Shown: piece by piece, positions 54,648 to 64,000 of the stretch | Layout of the letters: every line of letters starts with the position of its first letter | Numbering within the stretch: position 1 is the first letter of the stretch | Source: Basidiobolus meristosporus CBS 931.73 | Taxonomy: Eukaryota; Basidiobolomycota; Basidiobolomycetes; Basidiobolales; Basidiobolaceae | Reading direction: 5' to 3' | Assembly (NCBI GenBank): GCA_002104905.1 | Contig: MCFE01000383.1 | Span: forward strand, 1-64,000 | Length of the DNA: 64,000 bases | The notes under the pieces: generated by a model | Seen by the model: only the letters and a program-made list of their open reading frames with translations | The model's database searches: none | Told to the model about the DNA's origin: nothing | Translations under genes and position numbers: made by a program

Positions 54648-56502
54648 CACGGCGTCAATAATACGTACTGAGAATGATCCCATCGACCCCCAGCCGTAAT
54701 CATGCACTAAGACAGACGTGAGCGTTGAACCATACGCGCGGAGGACCCTCGACAGGAATAGAAATAGTATACTTCGTACAATTCGAGCAACCTATACCTT
54801 CTCTCGAATAATCGTAATAGTCATAATAAAGCATACACTTTGCCATCGCGCCTGATCCACATTAATCACATCCTTGTTCATCGTGATGTCATCAAATACC
54901 CAGGGAAAGGCGTATATTTGGAGGCACTACCATGTTGTGATGGAGCTCAGATCGCCACGCATGCATATCCGAACCTTTTGTATTACGCCACAGTGACTGG
55001 ATGACTCTGACCTGACTTCATTCATATTGAGAGATGGCGTTTTGAAACCTTCTTACAACACGCACATTCCATATCCGAATTTGAAAAAGACACGAGGGGA
55101 TTGTTTGGACTGATGGACTTGTTGAACGGATGGAGATCTCTCCATGCTGTCCAATATCCCCCAAATGTGGTGTCCATGTTACGAGGACCTTCTATCATCA
55201 ACTCTCATGGTTAAGTTTGCTAGCTTCAGTTGGAAAGTTTACCATCTAAACTCTACTCAACTACTCAACCTCAGTAATTCACCCTTTCTTTGGAGCCATC
55301 ATTCTCACAGTCATTTCACATATCACCTGGGTTTGTCAAAAGGGATCACGAGAAGACTCCATATGAACCCAACAGGGTTGCTATATCCACCATAGATTTG
55401 TGGGGCATCACATTAGGAGGATCCTTGGGACTGATGGAAGTACTAAATATTCGCAGCCTATCAAAACACTGCATTTTATGTTACAGGCATTAGGTACAGC
55501 CCTGGCAAAGTACCATGTGTCTGTTTACCTCATCTTCAAATAGCCGTATGAAGCCATACCAATATAGCCATCATTTCTGTCAACCAGAATGCTCATCAAG
55601 CCAAGTAAGGGAGGATTAAGTGTAGAAATAGGCTACTGCTAGGAGTGGATCACGTGGCCCGGTGGGTATTTTACGACCGGATTGTATGGTTAGAGTATCC
55701 CAAGTGTCTGGGGAGTTTCAAATCAAATTCCGGATCAAAATGCGAGCCAGATTTATGCTATCGACATCCACTGCCAAGTCGGTGTTCATTTTGGGAGGTG
55801 AGCCGATCCTTCGAACCATTTATATCGATGGCCACTTCATTCCTATTAGGGTCATCCCAACCAGATTGAGGAACCGCGGGACTCGGATAAAAAGTATCCC
55901 CTTCAAAGCTTAAAACATCGACCCCTCTGGTTCGGGGGAGGGGAGCTCACCCAGGTCGAAAATATCGACCGCGCTGGTTGGCGAGTTGATATTTGGCATC
56001 TGCTTGGAGGAGTAGTCGGCGCTGATCGAACATACTGAGTCAAGGCATCCCGAAACCATCTCGTTGGTGATGTGGTTTCAAGGGATTCAACGGAACGGTC
56101 TGGAGATGTGACTCGTCGAGGTAACCAAGTGCGGACCCATTCCTCAGTGTTGATATGACATGTTTAAGGCTACGTAGCCGGATAATGTAATTTGCCAGTG
56201 GGTCGGGTGAAGGTGGGAGGGGAGTGAAACCTCGTTTACCCCAAGTTGGCGAGTATATTTGGAAGCAAGGCTGGATTGATGTATATGAAATGGGCAAGGT
56301 GGTAGATTTGTTGGAGAGAAAGAGAAAATAAGTTTCGTGAGCCAATACAGTTTATGGTGACACAATGTGACCTCCTATTGATCAAAGTGGTATGCCTCAG
56401 AGCATGTGTATTATGGGGGATGAATACCCAGCAGAAGCCATTCGATTCGCTTGTGGTATGGACATCAATATTGAAGACCGTCGACAACGAGTGGATATTG
56501 AT
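54648..56502. other. Intergenic region, possible decayed exons
   Basis: Two plus-strand frames (55290-55493 and 55662-55913) have somewhat protein-like composition, for example ISTIDLWGITLGGSLGL and AKSVFILGGEPILRTIYIDG, but no known domain, and I cannot join them with convincing splice sites. It could be an unrecognised gene or a relic. Confidence 0.3.
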
Positions 56503-56510
56503 TATATAAG
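56503..56510 (+). promoter_or_regulatory. TATA box of the MFS transporter gene
   Basis: TATATAAG about 63 bp before the ATG at 56573. Confidence 0.6.
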
Positions 56511-56572
56511 GCGACGACCTTCCCTCACCTTCCTCATCTTCCGTAATATTTCTATTCGATTGAACTTGCCAA

Positions 56573-58362
56573 ATGTCCAACGAAGCCGATTCGGTGGTGA
56601 GTACAGTTGTACAGTCAAGCGGTGATTATGGCTACAGAACCGGTGCAGAGGAGAGGTCAGCCCCTGCCGAGAGCAAGGAAGTGAGGGCCCACTATCAAGT
56701 GAGAAAAGGTTCATCCAAAGAACCATCCGAAGAGCAAAAGCTGACCCAGCTGATGTGTGAGATACCAGAGTTTTCCAGACGGAAGAAGGCGTCGATTGTG
56801 GTGGTAGTTGCATTAGCCGGGATGGTAGGCCCCATTTCGACCAATATGTTCGTGCGTATGAATGGTTTCTTTAATTCACTGGGCGTGTGCCATCAGCCAA
56901 CTTACTAGAGCCTCTAGGTTCCCTCGCTTGCGAAAATGCGTGAGGAGTTTGGAATGAGCGAATCAGTAGGGAATTTGACCGTCACCGTATTCATGATATT
57001 TTTGGCCATTGCGGTAAATGGGTTGGATTTTCGGAGGAATCGAATGGTCTACTAATCCACATCATCATCAGCCATTGCTTTGGGGACCTGCATCGGACAA
57101 AGTTGGAAGAAGGGCTATTTACTTGATCTCCATCTCGATCTTCATTGTCGCTAGCGTAATATGCGGTTTCTCGATCAACAGTGCTATGATGATTAGCATG
57201 CGTGGAGTACAAGCCATTGGTTCATCGGCGGTCCTAGCGATTGGTAAGTTTTGATCCGTGATTGACGGCCTCCTACTTAGCTGACGTTCTGTAGGTGCTG
57301 GTACTATCAGTGACATATTTGAGCCATCTGAGCGCGGGACGGCCTTTGGCCTGTATTATTTGGGGCCCCTGCTCGGGCCCGTGTTGGGTACCTACTGATA
57401 GTAGCACCATGCAACATCTCACCACTGACCAACCATCATCACCATCACTAGGGCCGGTCATTGGCGGAATATTAGGGGACAGGGCAGGCTGGCGAGTGAT
57501 CTTTTTCATGCTTGCTGGACTGGGGCTTCTTGTGCTAGTGTTGATTATCCTAGCTCTACCAGAAACCATGCCAGAGATCCGTGCCCGGAACTACGCCCGC
57601 CAGAACAACCTGACACCTCCAACTGTGACGAAGAAAGTGAGCATCATACAGCCTCTACTCATGCTGCAGTACCCGTCTGCGGTCATGGTCATTCTGTATG
57701 CGTGCTCCATTCTTGCGTCTGTGTATAGCTACACTACGTCGGTGCCGATCACATTTCGTTCACAGTACGGCCTAGATACATCCCAAGTAGGCCTTCTGTA
57801 CTTGAGCTCTGGTGTTGGCAACATCATCGGGGCGTTGTTGGGTGGGAGGCTATCTGATTACTCGCTGAGAAAACTCCGGGTGAAGTATCAAGGCACAAGG
57901 ATCCCCCCGGAAGCACGATTCAATTTGGTTTGGTTCGGCTCGATCTTCTTCCCGGTGAGTTTGTTGTGCTACGGGTGGCTGGTACGATTCAATGTTAATA
58001 TTGTGGGGCCTCTGGTGACGATGTTTCTGAGTGAGTGATAAATTTCCGCCCAAGAAACTGATAGGATTCTTCTCTAAGCTTGTGTTTTGCTTTCAGTTGG
58101 CTTCAACTCCACCTATGTCTTTTCCAACACATCAACATACATTGTGGATATCTTTCCCGGATATGGGGCCAGTGCCACTGCCACGAGTAATTGCTTGCGG
58201 TATTTGAGTGGAGCAATCGCGTCAGGAATTGTCAGCCCCTTACTTGATCTAATGGGCCCAGGTTGGCTATTTACTGGGCTGGCTCTTCTTACTATTCTCA
58301 TGGATGGTGTGCTGTATATTGTGTACAAACATGGTGAGCGATGGAGACCGAACCTAAGCTAA
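56573..58362 (+). CDS. Major facilitator superfamily transporter (DHA1-like drug:H+ antiporter)
   Basis: Six exons: 56573-56851, 56918-57013, 57072-57243, 57295-57387, 57452-58030, 58097-58362. The joined frame is 494 aa and all introns are GT-AG, 51-66 nt long. After a hydrophilic N-terminus of about 70 residues, transmembrane segment 1 reads ASIVVVVALAGMVGPIST. The loop 2-3 signature GPASDKVGRR (motif A) follows. Motif C-like glycines occur in segment 5 (GPVIGGILGDRAGW), and six more segments follow a central loop (about 240-270), ending in VLYIVYKHGERW. This set is typical of 12-TM DHA1 carriers of fungi that export drugs, polyamines or other small molecules in exchange for protons at the plasma membrane. 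The substrate cannot be told from sequence. Confidence 0.92.
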
Positions 58363-59107
58363 GCCTCGTTGGATAGAATGGCTCCTCCCTTACCATTGCT
58401 TCATATTTGACCATACTACTACTCGATACCTATCATTACTGATCTCCTGCGCTCCCGTCTTTACCGGTCAGCGGTATTACCCGATTTCTTGTACTCTCAC
58501 CATTGAATGACTGATTCAGAGTCAAGCTTCAACATTTGACGAATAAATATGATGCCATTTTAATCTGGCTGCCGGCATTTGCTCGGATGCGATCATCAAT
58601 TCACGATACAACTATTCTTCCGAGAATACAAATATTTAGATTAAACCATAATCTATTTTTATCGATAGTTGGTGTCAGCGGAGAATATGTTCTAAATCAA
58701 ACAAATTAAGCTAGCTTTCATCCTCCAATTACTGAGCATCGTCATGGGTACCAATGCCCCATCAGACGTCTGCAAACAGCCTTTCCCAACTGGTTTGATC
58801 AATCACTCCAAACTAGCTACTATCCATGTTTACTAGCATCATTATTGATGGAATGATGCACTTTGCTTTACCTAAAATTTACTGAAGATAAACTATAATC
58901 ACTATGTTGTGTAAAGGCTAAGCTTGTATATTCTCCATGTCTAATTGTGTAATACATGACATACATACTAGACAGAGTAGATGAAGTAACAAATACATAT
59001 TTGACTTTTTGGACATTTGCTATTCTTACTACACTACCATAATATATACTGTGTTGTGCTCCATCCTACTCATAGCCTATAGCTTATGTCTTACACTAGA
59101 TGGGATC
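58363..59107. other. Spacer after the MFS gene
   Basis: AT-rich, no gene recognised. Confidence 0.4.
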
Positions 59108-59370
59108 TGTTGTAAAGATTTGTAATTCCACCTAAATATTCACATAACTTAGTCACGTAGATCATTACCTACAAATCTTAGAGAATTCTGCGCAAGTTCC
59201 TTGTTGGGATTTACTTGGAATATTTTCACCAAAACATCAGGTACCCAGAGCATGAAAATCAGATAAGTTGTCCAAACAGCCAAACTTTGTACACATATTC
59301 TTGCAACCTTCCTAAACATAATTTACTTGTTCTCCCAGTCACTTCCAATATTTCCAAAACTCTTATAATA
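59108..59370 (+). repeat. Left LTR of the short element (263 bp)
   Basis: It begins TGTTGTAAAGATTTG and ends CTTATAATA (from CTTACAACA). It shares ATTTTCACCAAAACATCAGG with the LTR at 32535 and lacks about 80 bp of its 3' half. Confidence 0.75.
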
Positions 59371-60042
59371 TGAAACTAGGAGTGATACATAGGAACAATA
59401 AGATATAAGCATCCTTATAGGGCTAATCCATTTAAAAGCTGACCATCTTTATACCTTGAAAATGTAATTTTAGCTTTGGTTATCTTGGATAAGAATGAAT
59501 CCTGAGCAACTTTGAGCACTAGCTTCAAGGGTTAGTAATGTGCTCACAAACTGATTTTAAACAATGATTTGCAAGTTCTGAAATATACATGTATGAGATT
59601 CCAGTTATTTCATAAAGCTGGTCAGGGGGCTATATGAGAAATCTCAAAGTTGGAATTCATTGGATTCTTAGCTGGTATTCAGCAGGTATTCTGATGGTAT
59701 TTTGCAGATATTCAGTTGGTGTTTCTGCTTCAAACTTTCAGTTGCAATTCTTGGTGAAAGTAATAAGCAGTGGATTACCAGATTTGGTATGAATACTAGT
59801 TGGCCTAGCCTCCCTCTAGAAAGGATGTCTGCTTGCCTACTGTGACACTGGTATGTGAGTTACTGAGAGTTGTTACTTTTGGGAAAGTTGGAATTCAGCT
59901 GATATTATCATAGTATTCTGCTGTCCTTTTCTTAATTTTTTCTTAAGGGGAAGTAATTGAGCTCACAGACTAGGCAATGAAATAATTAGACAGATATCAA
60001 AGCCTTTCACAGATTGCTTGTGAATATTTTATTGAGTGGGAG

Positions 60043-60381
60043 TGTTGTAATTGTCAAGTTGTCACCTAAATATTCATGCTAACTTAGTCACATAGATCTT
60101 ATTCTGTGAATAGCATTCTGTTCTGACCAAATCACTTGTTGGGATTTACTTAGAATATTTTCACCATATTATCAGGTACCCAGATTATAATCTTTTTCAA
60201 AGTTGTCCTAACTTTGCACACATATTCTTAGGACCTTTCTTAACAAACTTCACACATTTGCTTGCTCTACTTTATCAAAAGTATGAATACCATACTTTTG
60301 ATTAATAATTATACAAGTGAATAACATGTAAATCCTCTAGTTCTCCACATCACTTCCAATACTCCTCAGAATATTGCAACA
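60043..60381 (+). repeat. Right LTR of the short element (339 bp)
   Basis: It begins TGTTGTAATTG and ends ATATTGCAACA. It keeps the AAAAGTATGAATACCATACT segment, an inverted repeat also present in the 32535 LTR in related form. Confidence 0.8.
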
Positions 60382-62168
60382 GTTTGTGCTTTTCTGATAG
60401 AGAACAGCTAAGCCTCATAATTTGCCTGGGAGTAGTGAACGTAAAGTATACATAGTAGGATGCTAAGGCATGATTCCTGGTTCTCATTTCTGGGAAGTTG
60501 TAAATTAGACTCCAAGTAGATTTCTGAAGAATTTTCATTTGGTATCTGATGCTGTCTGTCAAAAGTTTCTGCTAGGATTAAAGTGAATTGCAAATTGTAC
60601 ACTATAGCGTAGTGGTGCCCACCTACGACCATATTCAGAGTTTTTCAGCATAGCAAATAGTAGCAAATCAAATTAGCGTTCTCTTGCTTAATATCGACTT
60701 ACATCAAACAATATTTTTAGCAGTACCACAGTCGCAAACCACATGTGCATAATCTGTCTCATCAAAAACCCCCAACACGATATACATGATCAACGTTTTC
60801 CGATATCCTCAGGAATTGGATGTTTCGGCAGCCAGAGATTCAATCACTTGGCGTGGATTTCTTTCAACTAAAATGGCAGATTGTTTCAAAATACTCAGAG
60901 CACTAGATACTCCGAAGCGAAGACCAAATACTGCGCTATCAGAGTGTCAAGTTCCAGTGCGCATAGTCTGGCGACCACATTTGCGATACCCAAAGAAGAA
61001 CGGGCTTCCAGAACAAGTTGAATACTAATAGAACCGGGCAAATGCTATCTACGTGCGGACAATCCAAACGCTTTAGCAATGTTTTGATATCTTCAGGAGC
61101 CCAAAAGAAGCAACATTTACGAAGCACATGCCTCACCAATCCCAATCCGAAATTGAGTGTTTACAACCAATGATCCATCATGAGATACAGATCCCAGCAA
61201 ACGATGCCCAGGCCAATTGGAGCAGCCGAGGAGATCCCCAATGTTGAGCACACCGAGACTTGATTCATAACTAGATTTCCTCCCCTTCAACGTCCCACCA
61301 CATCCACAGGATTCGGTGGCACGACCCGATTTGAACAAAGCCAGATCCACTGGCGTTAGATTTGTCATTGATACAAGAACGTTGAAGAAATCCATGCGGC
61401 CAGTCGAAAGAGTTCCTCTAATTGGGTCAAACCACCCAGTTACGAGCAGCGTTTACAGGGGAGGGGTCTCCATTGAGTACACAGCATGCTGGCCAGTTTG
61501 AGCCACCAGCGTTTCCTTGTGTTGAGCCATTAATGGCGGTTGTCAAACTCGATATGAAACCTGTTACCACCAAGGAGTTACACGAGACATATAATTTCTG
61601 ATGCGACAACCCTCGGTCCAACCTATGGATCACCATGATTGCCGGGGTGATTGGGGGGGGCTGATTGTTCACCAACTTACCCACACAGATTCCGCCGGGG
61701 ATTGGTACCTGTCTTGCGGACAATCCGTACGAATTGGGCTAAATCCGTGTTCTACCGAAGACGAGGTTTGTTTGCAGCAGAGGGGGAACACCACGCAATA
61801 TAGAAGGAAAGGAAGATTCCCTTGTACCCCTGGTTGCAAATCACTCATAGTCCACTGCAGCATACGGGCCGTCCGGCCAACCCTCTCTATCTAGCCAGTT
61901 ATACTGTTGAGCCTCTTACCTAGCGAAGCATGCCGCCAACAATGCTGATCCCACTGTTAATTGGGGAGAAACCTGAGGTCATCATGCCCGATATGGGGCA
62001 TCTGGTATCGGGTATTGGGTATCAAGATAACCTATTGTTTATTTGTCATGCTCTATTCTAGTAAGGAAGAAGGTGGTGGATCATGATTGATCTATACGTG
62101 AACCAGCATTCCGAATAGGAATCATCAGCTGGACTGCCATTGGTGTCACCATGAAAAGCAATGTTGCA
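60382..62168. other. Unassigned region with possible decayed coding sequence
   Basis: From about 60.8 kb composition is gene-like again, and frames exist on both strands (61601-61894 plus, 61723-61427 minus, 61395-61117 minus), but each is short and none shows a domain I know. A plus-strand series around 61460-61600 (STQHAGQFEPPAFPCVEPLM) reads like former protein. No gene is called. Confidence 0.3.
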
Positions 62169-63315
62169 TCACATCCCAGCCAAACTGGACTCGGTGTCTT
62201 TCAGCGGATACGAATCGGCACACCTCTGTTTGTCGCTACTGGTGTAGCCATCCAGTGCACTCTTATGTGTTCCTGATGCACCGAAGCTTTGCTCCCTCAG
62301 TTTGGCCATTCGATTCAGCACCAGCAGGTCATTTGCCAGACGTAGTTGCAGTATGACATCAATATGGATCAGTATCTCTGTGTTGCGCCCCAGCACACCA
62401 ATGAACACGCAAACGTTGATGATGAACCTGGAAAAATCAATTCTTAGCCGATCGCTCCGCGTGGGCCAATGGGGGATGTACGTACGATATGGTGAGCATT
62501 GGTACCGCCTCGTACAGAAACTCTTTGAACAACGAATGGAGCAGTTGATTGTTGTGGGCATGGCGGCGCATAGCCCTCGCATGCTCGAACACCTAGAGAG
62601 GTGGTCAGTGAGTACGGAGTCGATCACTTCGGGCAGAAATACTTGCCTTCACCATGAACAAACCGGTCAGCACAATGTCGGTCACCACATCAAACGCTAT
62701 GGTGATCTGCGTGGAACACTTGGTCAGGGTAGTGGTACAGAAAGGGACAAAAAGAAGTGACAAGGTCAGGGGTAAGGGTAAGGGAAAAGGGTGGTAGTGG
62801 AAAGGGTGCAGTACTTGCCTGGGTCGAGATGGGCTCCAGCACGGAGATGCACACCGCCTGGTTTCCTTCGCTCACATCGTTGGAAAGGAGTGCGCAGTGG
62901 GTGTTGGTGGAGATCAACCTGATGACTATCACTACGGCGAAGAGGTAGCGGATACTCTTTCGATGCAGAGTCACGGCCTCGCATCTCCAAAACAAAATCA
63001 CTTGGTTCAGCACCTTTGCCAGTTGGATGGCCGCACATGTTGTTCGTAGTCGAGTCTGACAGTCCCCATAGAAAGAATTCAGGACAACGTCCACGATGTT
63101 GGTTAAAGTCGCCCCTGCCACAAATGGTTAGCTACGCAGGTGAGGGGGATTTCCAGGGCTAGCTTACCTATCACCAAAAGATTGGATAGGACATGCAAGA
63201 AACCTGCCCTGGTACACACTATCCTGATGTTGGTAAGTACGACACGAAGGTTGATCAAGGCCGAGGTGAGCGAAGCCACAAGGACGCCAGAGTAAAGACG
63301 ATCATAGGAAATCAT
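62169..63315 (-). CDS. Seven-transmembrane protein, receptor-like, 5 exons
   Basis: Exons on the minus strand: 63315-63168, 63114-62819, 62706-62647, 62592-62486, 62427-62169. Joined, they give 289 aa with no stop. Hydrophobic segments lie near residues 8-28, 38-60, 72-92, 103-125, 148-168, 194-216 and 221-241, followed by a polar tail rich in Ser, Lys and Asp. This is a 7-TM layout like a GPCR or gustatory-type receptor, but I see no diagnostic motif (no DRY or NPxxY), so only the topology is claimed. Introns 2 and 3 start with GC in the context AG/GCAAGT, and introns 1 and 4 are GT-AG. The frame and hydrophobic runs continue exactly across these junctions. The N-terminus is short; an upstream exon cannot be ruled out. 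Confidence 0.75.
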
Positions 63316-63654
63316 CTTCGATTGAGGTGGTGGAAACAGCCATTTGCTACACTCCGACCCATTTTAATGCTAAGGGTCCGACCTCAGAAATTTTTCTGAA
63401 GCTGTAGTGTGCTACGTATGGTGCATTCGACAAACCAAGTCACAAGCCACAGAATTGGTTCAGCGAGGTCAGAGTCGGCTCGGGGCGCTGATTGGCCCCT
63501 CGTATAAAGTTGGTTTGAGTTAAGCATAACTGCTGGGGTGATGTCACAATGGTACCACCCAAGATTATTAAATCCAATCTATTTCTCAACAGAACCGGTG
63601 TACCCCCCGGTAACAAGATGGATGTCGAGTTCGTTGTTTCTCTAATTAAATTAC
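63316..63654. other. Intergenic region between the 7-TM gene and the oxidase gene
   Basis: It should hold the promoter of the 7-TM gene. No clear TATA on the minus strand was identified. Confidence 0.4.
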
Positions 63655-63660
63655 TTTATT
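63655..63660 (-). terminator. Polyadenylation signal of the oxidase gene
   Basis: AATAAA on the minus strand, 36 bp past the stop codon at 63696-63698. Confidence 0.55.
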
Positions 63661-63695
63661 TCAAACCAATAGCATTCAACGTCCAATATTATCTA

Positions 63696-64000
63696 TCAGT
63701 TGGGGAAGGTACAGAATCTGAAGCCATCTTCCTTAGCGCACACCTGGCCATTGGCACAATCATTGTCACTGGAGCAGAGGCAGGAGTCTTCCAACGCGCA
63801 GTGCTTGATGGCTGGGTTCAGCTTGGATGGGATGTCGTTGAAGATGCGATTGGTGAAGTCGTTGCTGAACACTCCGCGGGGATCGTAGCGGCGAACAAGT
63901 CTGGCGAAATCCTTGAGCTTGGGGTGAGCGGCGGCACGAACCTCGTGGGAGAAGTAGTACTGGCCATTCTTGCCCCAATGTGGACGAGCGTCATACTTGT
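63696..64000 (-). CDS. Aldonolactone oxidase-like FAD enzyme, C-terminal end (partial)
   Basis: The last 100 codons of a minus-strand gene that continues beyond the window. The visible part has PHWGKNGQYYF, which matches the HWxK motif of the C-terminal domain of D-arabinono-1,4-lactone and L-gulono-1,4-lactone oxidases. It then has RRYDPRGVFSNDF, the usual end of that family. These VAO-type flavoenzymes oxidise aldonolactones to ascorbate or erythroascorbate with release of H2O2. The final 34 residues are unusual: six cysteines spaced C-x5-C-x-C-x5-C-x5-C-x8-C. A disulfide-rich tail suggests a secreted enzyme, not the mitochondrial type. The missing FAD domain prevents a firmer call. Confidence 0.82.
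   Translation of the reverse strand, partial: KYDARPHWGKNGQYYFSHEVRAAAHPKLKDFARLVRRYDPRGVFSNDFTNRIFNDIPSKLNPAIKHCALEDSCLCSSDNDCANGQVCAKEDGFRFCTFPN

Larger units (their letters stand above)
59108..60381 (+). mobile_element. Short LTR element, TRIM-like (Copia family D ends)
   Basis: Two direct LTR-like repeats (59108-59370 and 60043-60381), both related to the LTR at 32535, flank only about 670 bp. A purine tract (GAGTGGGAG) directly precedes the right LTR. The interior has no coding capacity. Such a layout fits a terminal-repeat retrotransposon in miniature or an internally deleted copy. A target duplication was not found, so two independent solo LTRs remain possible. Confidence 0.6.

Overview
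The window looks like a fragment of a fungal nuclear chromosome. Protein genes carry many short introns (about 50-110 nt). There are Ty1/Copia, Ty3/Gypsy, PIF/Harbinger and CACTA-like (Plavaka-type) elements, and the host genes are fungal in type: secreted subtilases, a C2-class 3 lipase, a drug:H+ antiporter-type MFS carrier and an aldonolactone oxidase. The mix of secreted subtilases and an intron-rich 7-TM protein fits an early-diverging (zygomycete-grade) fungus, possibly Kickxellomycotina or Dimargaritales, but that placement is inference only.

Layout. From 1 to about 35.3 kb the DNA is AT-rich and is a transposon graveyard with essentially no host genes. It starts with a young Copia element on the minus strand (1-4442; LTRs identical over the visible 125 bp, two 1-nt frameshifts). 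Next comes a PIF/Harbinger transposon (5366-8798, intact transposase) sitting inside a CACTA-like element. Stacked relics of CACTA, Gypsy and Copia follow. At 19.7-26.4 kb there is a three-level nest: a solo Copia LTR inside another LTR element inside a decayed Copia copy. A second, broken Harbinger copy (26429-30936) and a second Copia family (30.9-32.9 kb) complete the block.

From about 35.3 kb composition shifts to gene-like DNA. Three tandem subtilase genes lie on the plus strand: 36055-38580 is dead (five 1-nt indels), 41223-43746 is cut by one frameshift after the catalytic domain, and 44753-47272 is intact. Further relics lie around them. The array shows gene conversion and birth-and-death turnover; the intact product should be a secreted serine protease with a PA insert and an Fn3-like tail.

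Next come a C2-domain class 3 lipase (49764-52708, about 12 exons), a single-exon IS630/Tc1-type transposase-derived protein that has lost catalytic aspartates (53751-54647), and an MFS transporter (56573-58362, 6 exons). A small island with two LTRs of the second Copia family lies at 59.1-60.4 kb. A minus-strand 7-TM protein gene (62169-63315, 5 exons, two GC-AG introns) and the 3' end of an aldonolactone oxidase with a six-cysteine tail (63696-64000) close the window. No rRNA, tRNA or CRISPR was seen. Intron boundaries were placed by eye from splice signals and frame continuity, and no transcript data were available.
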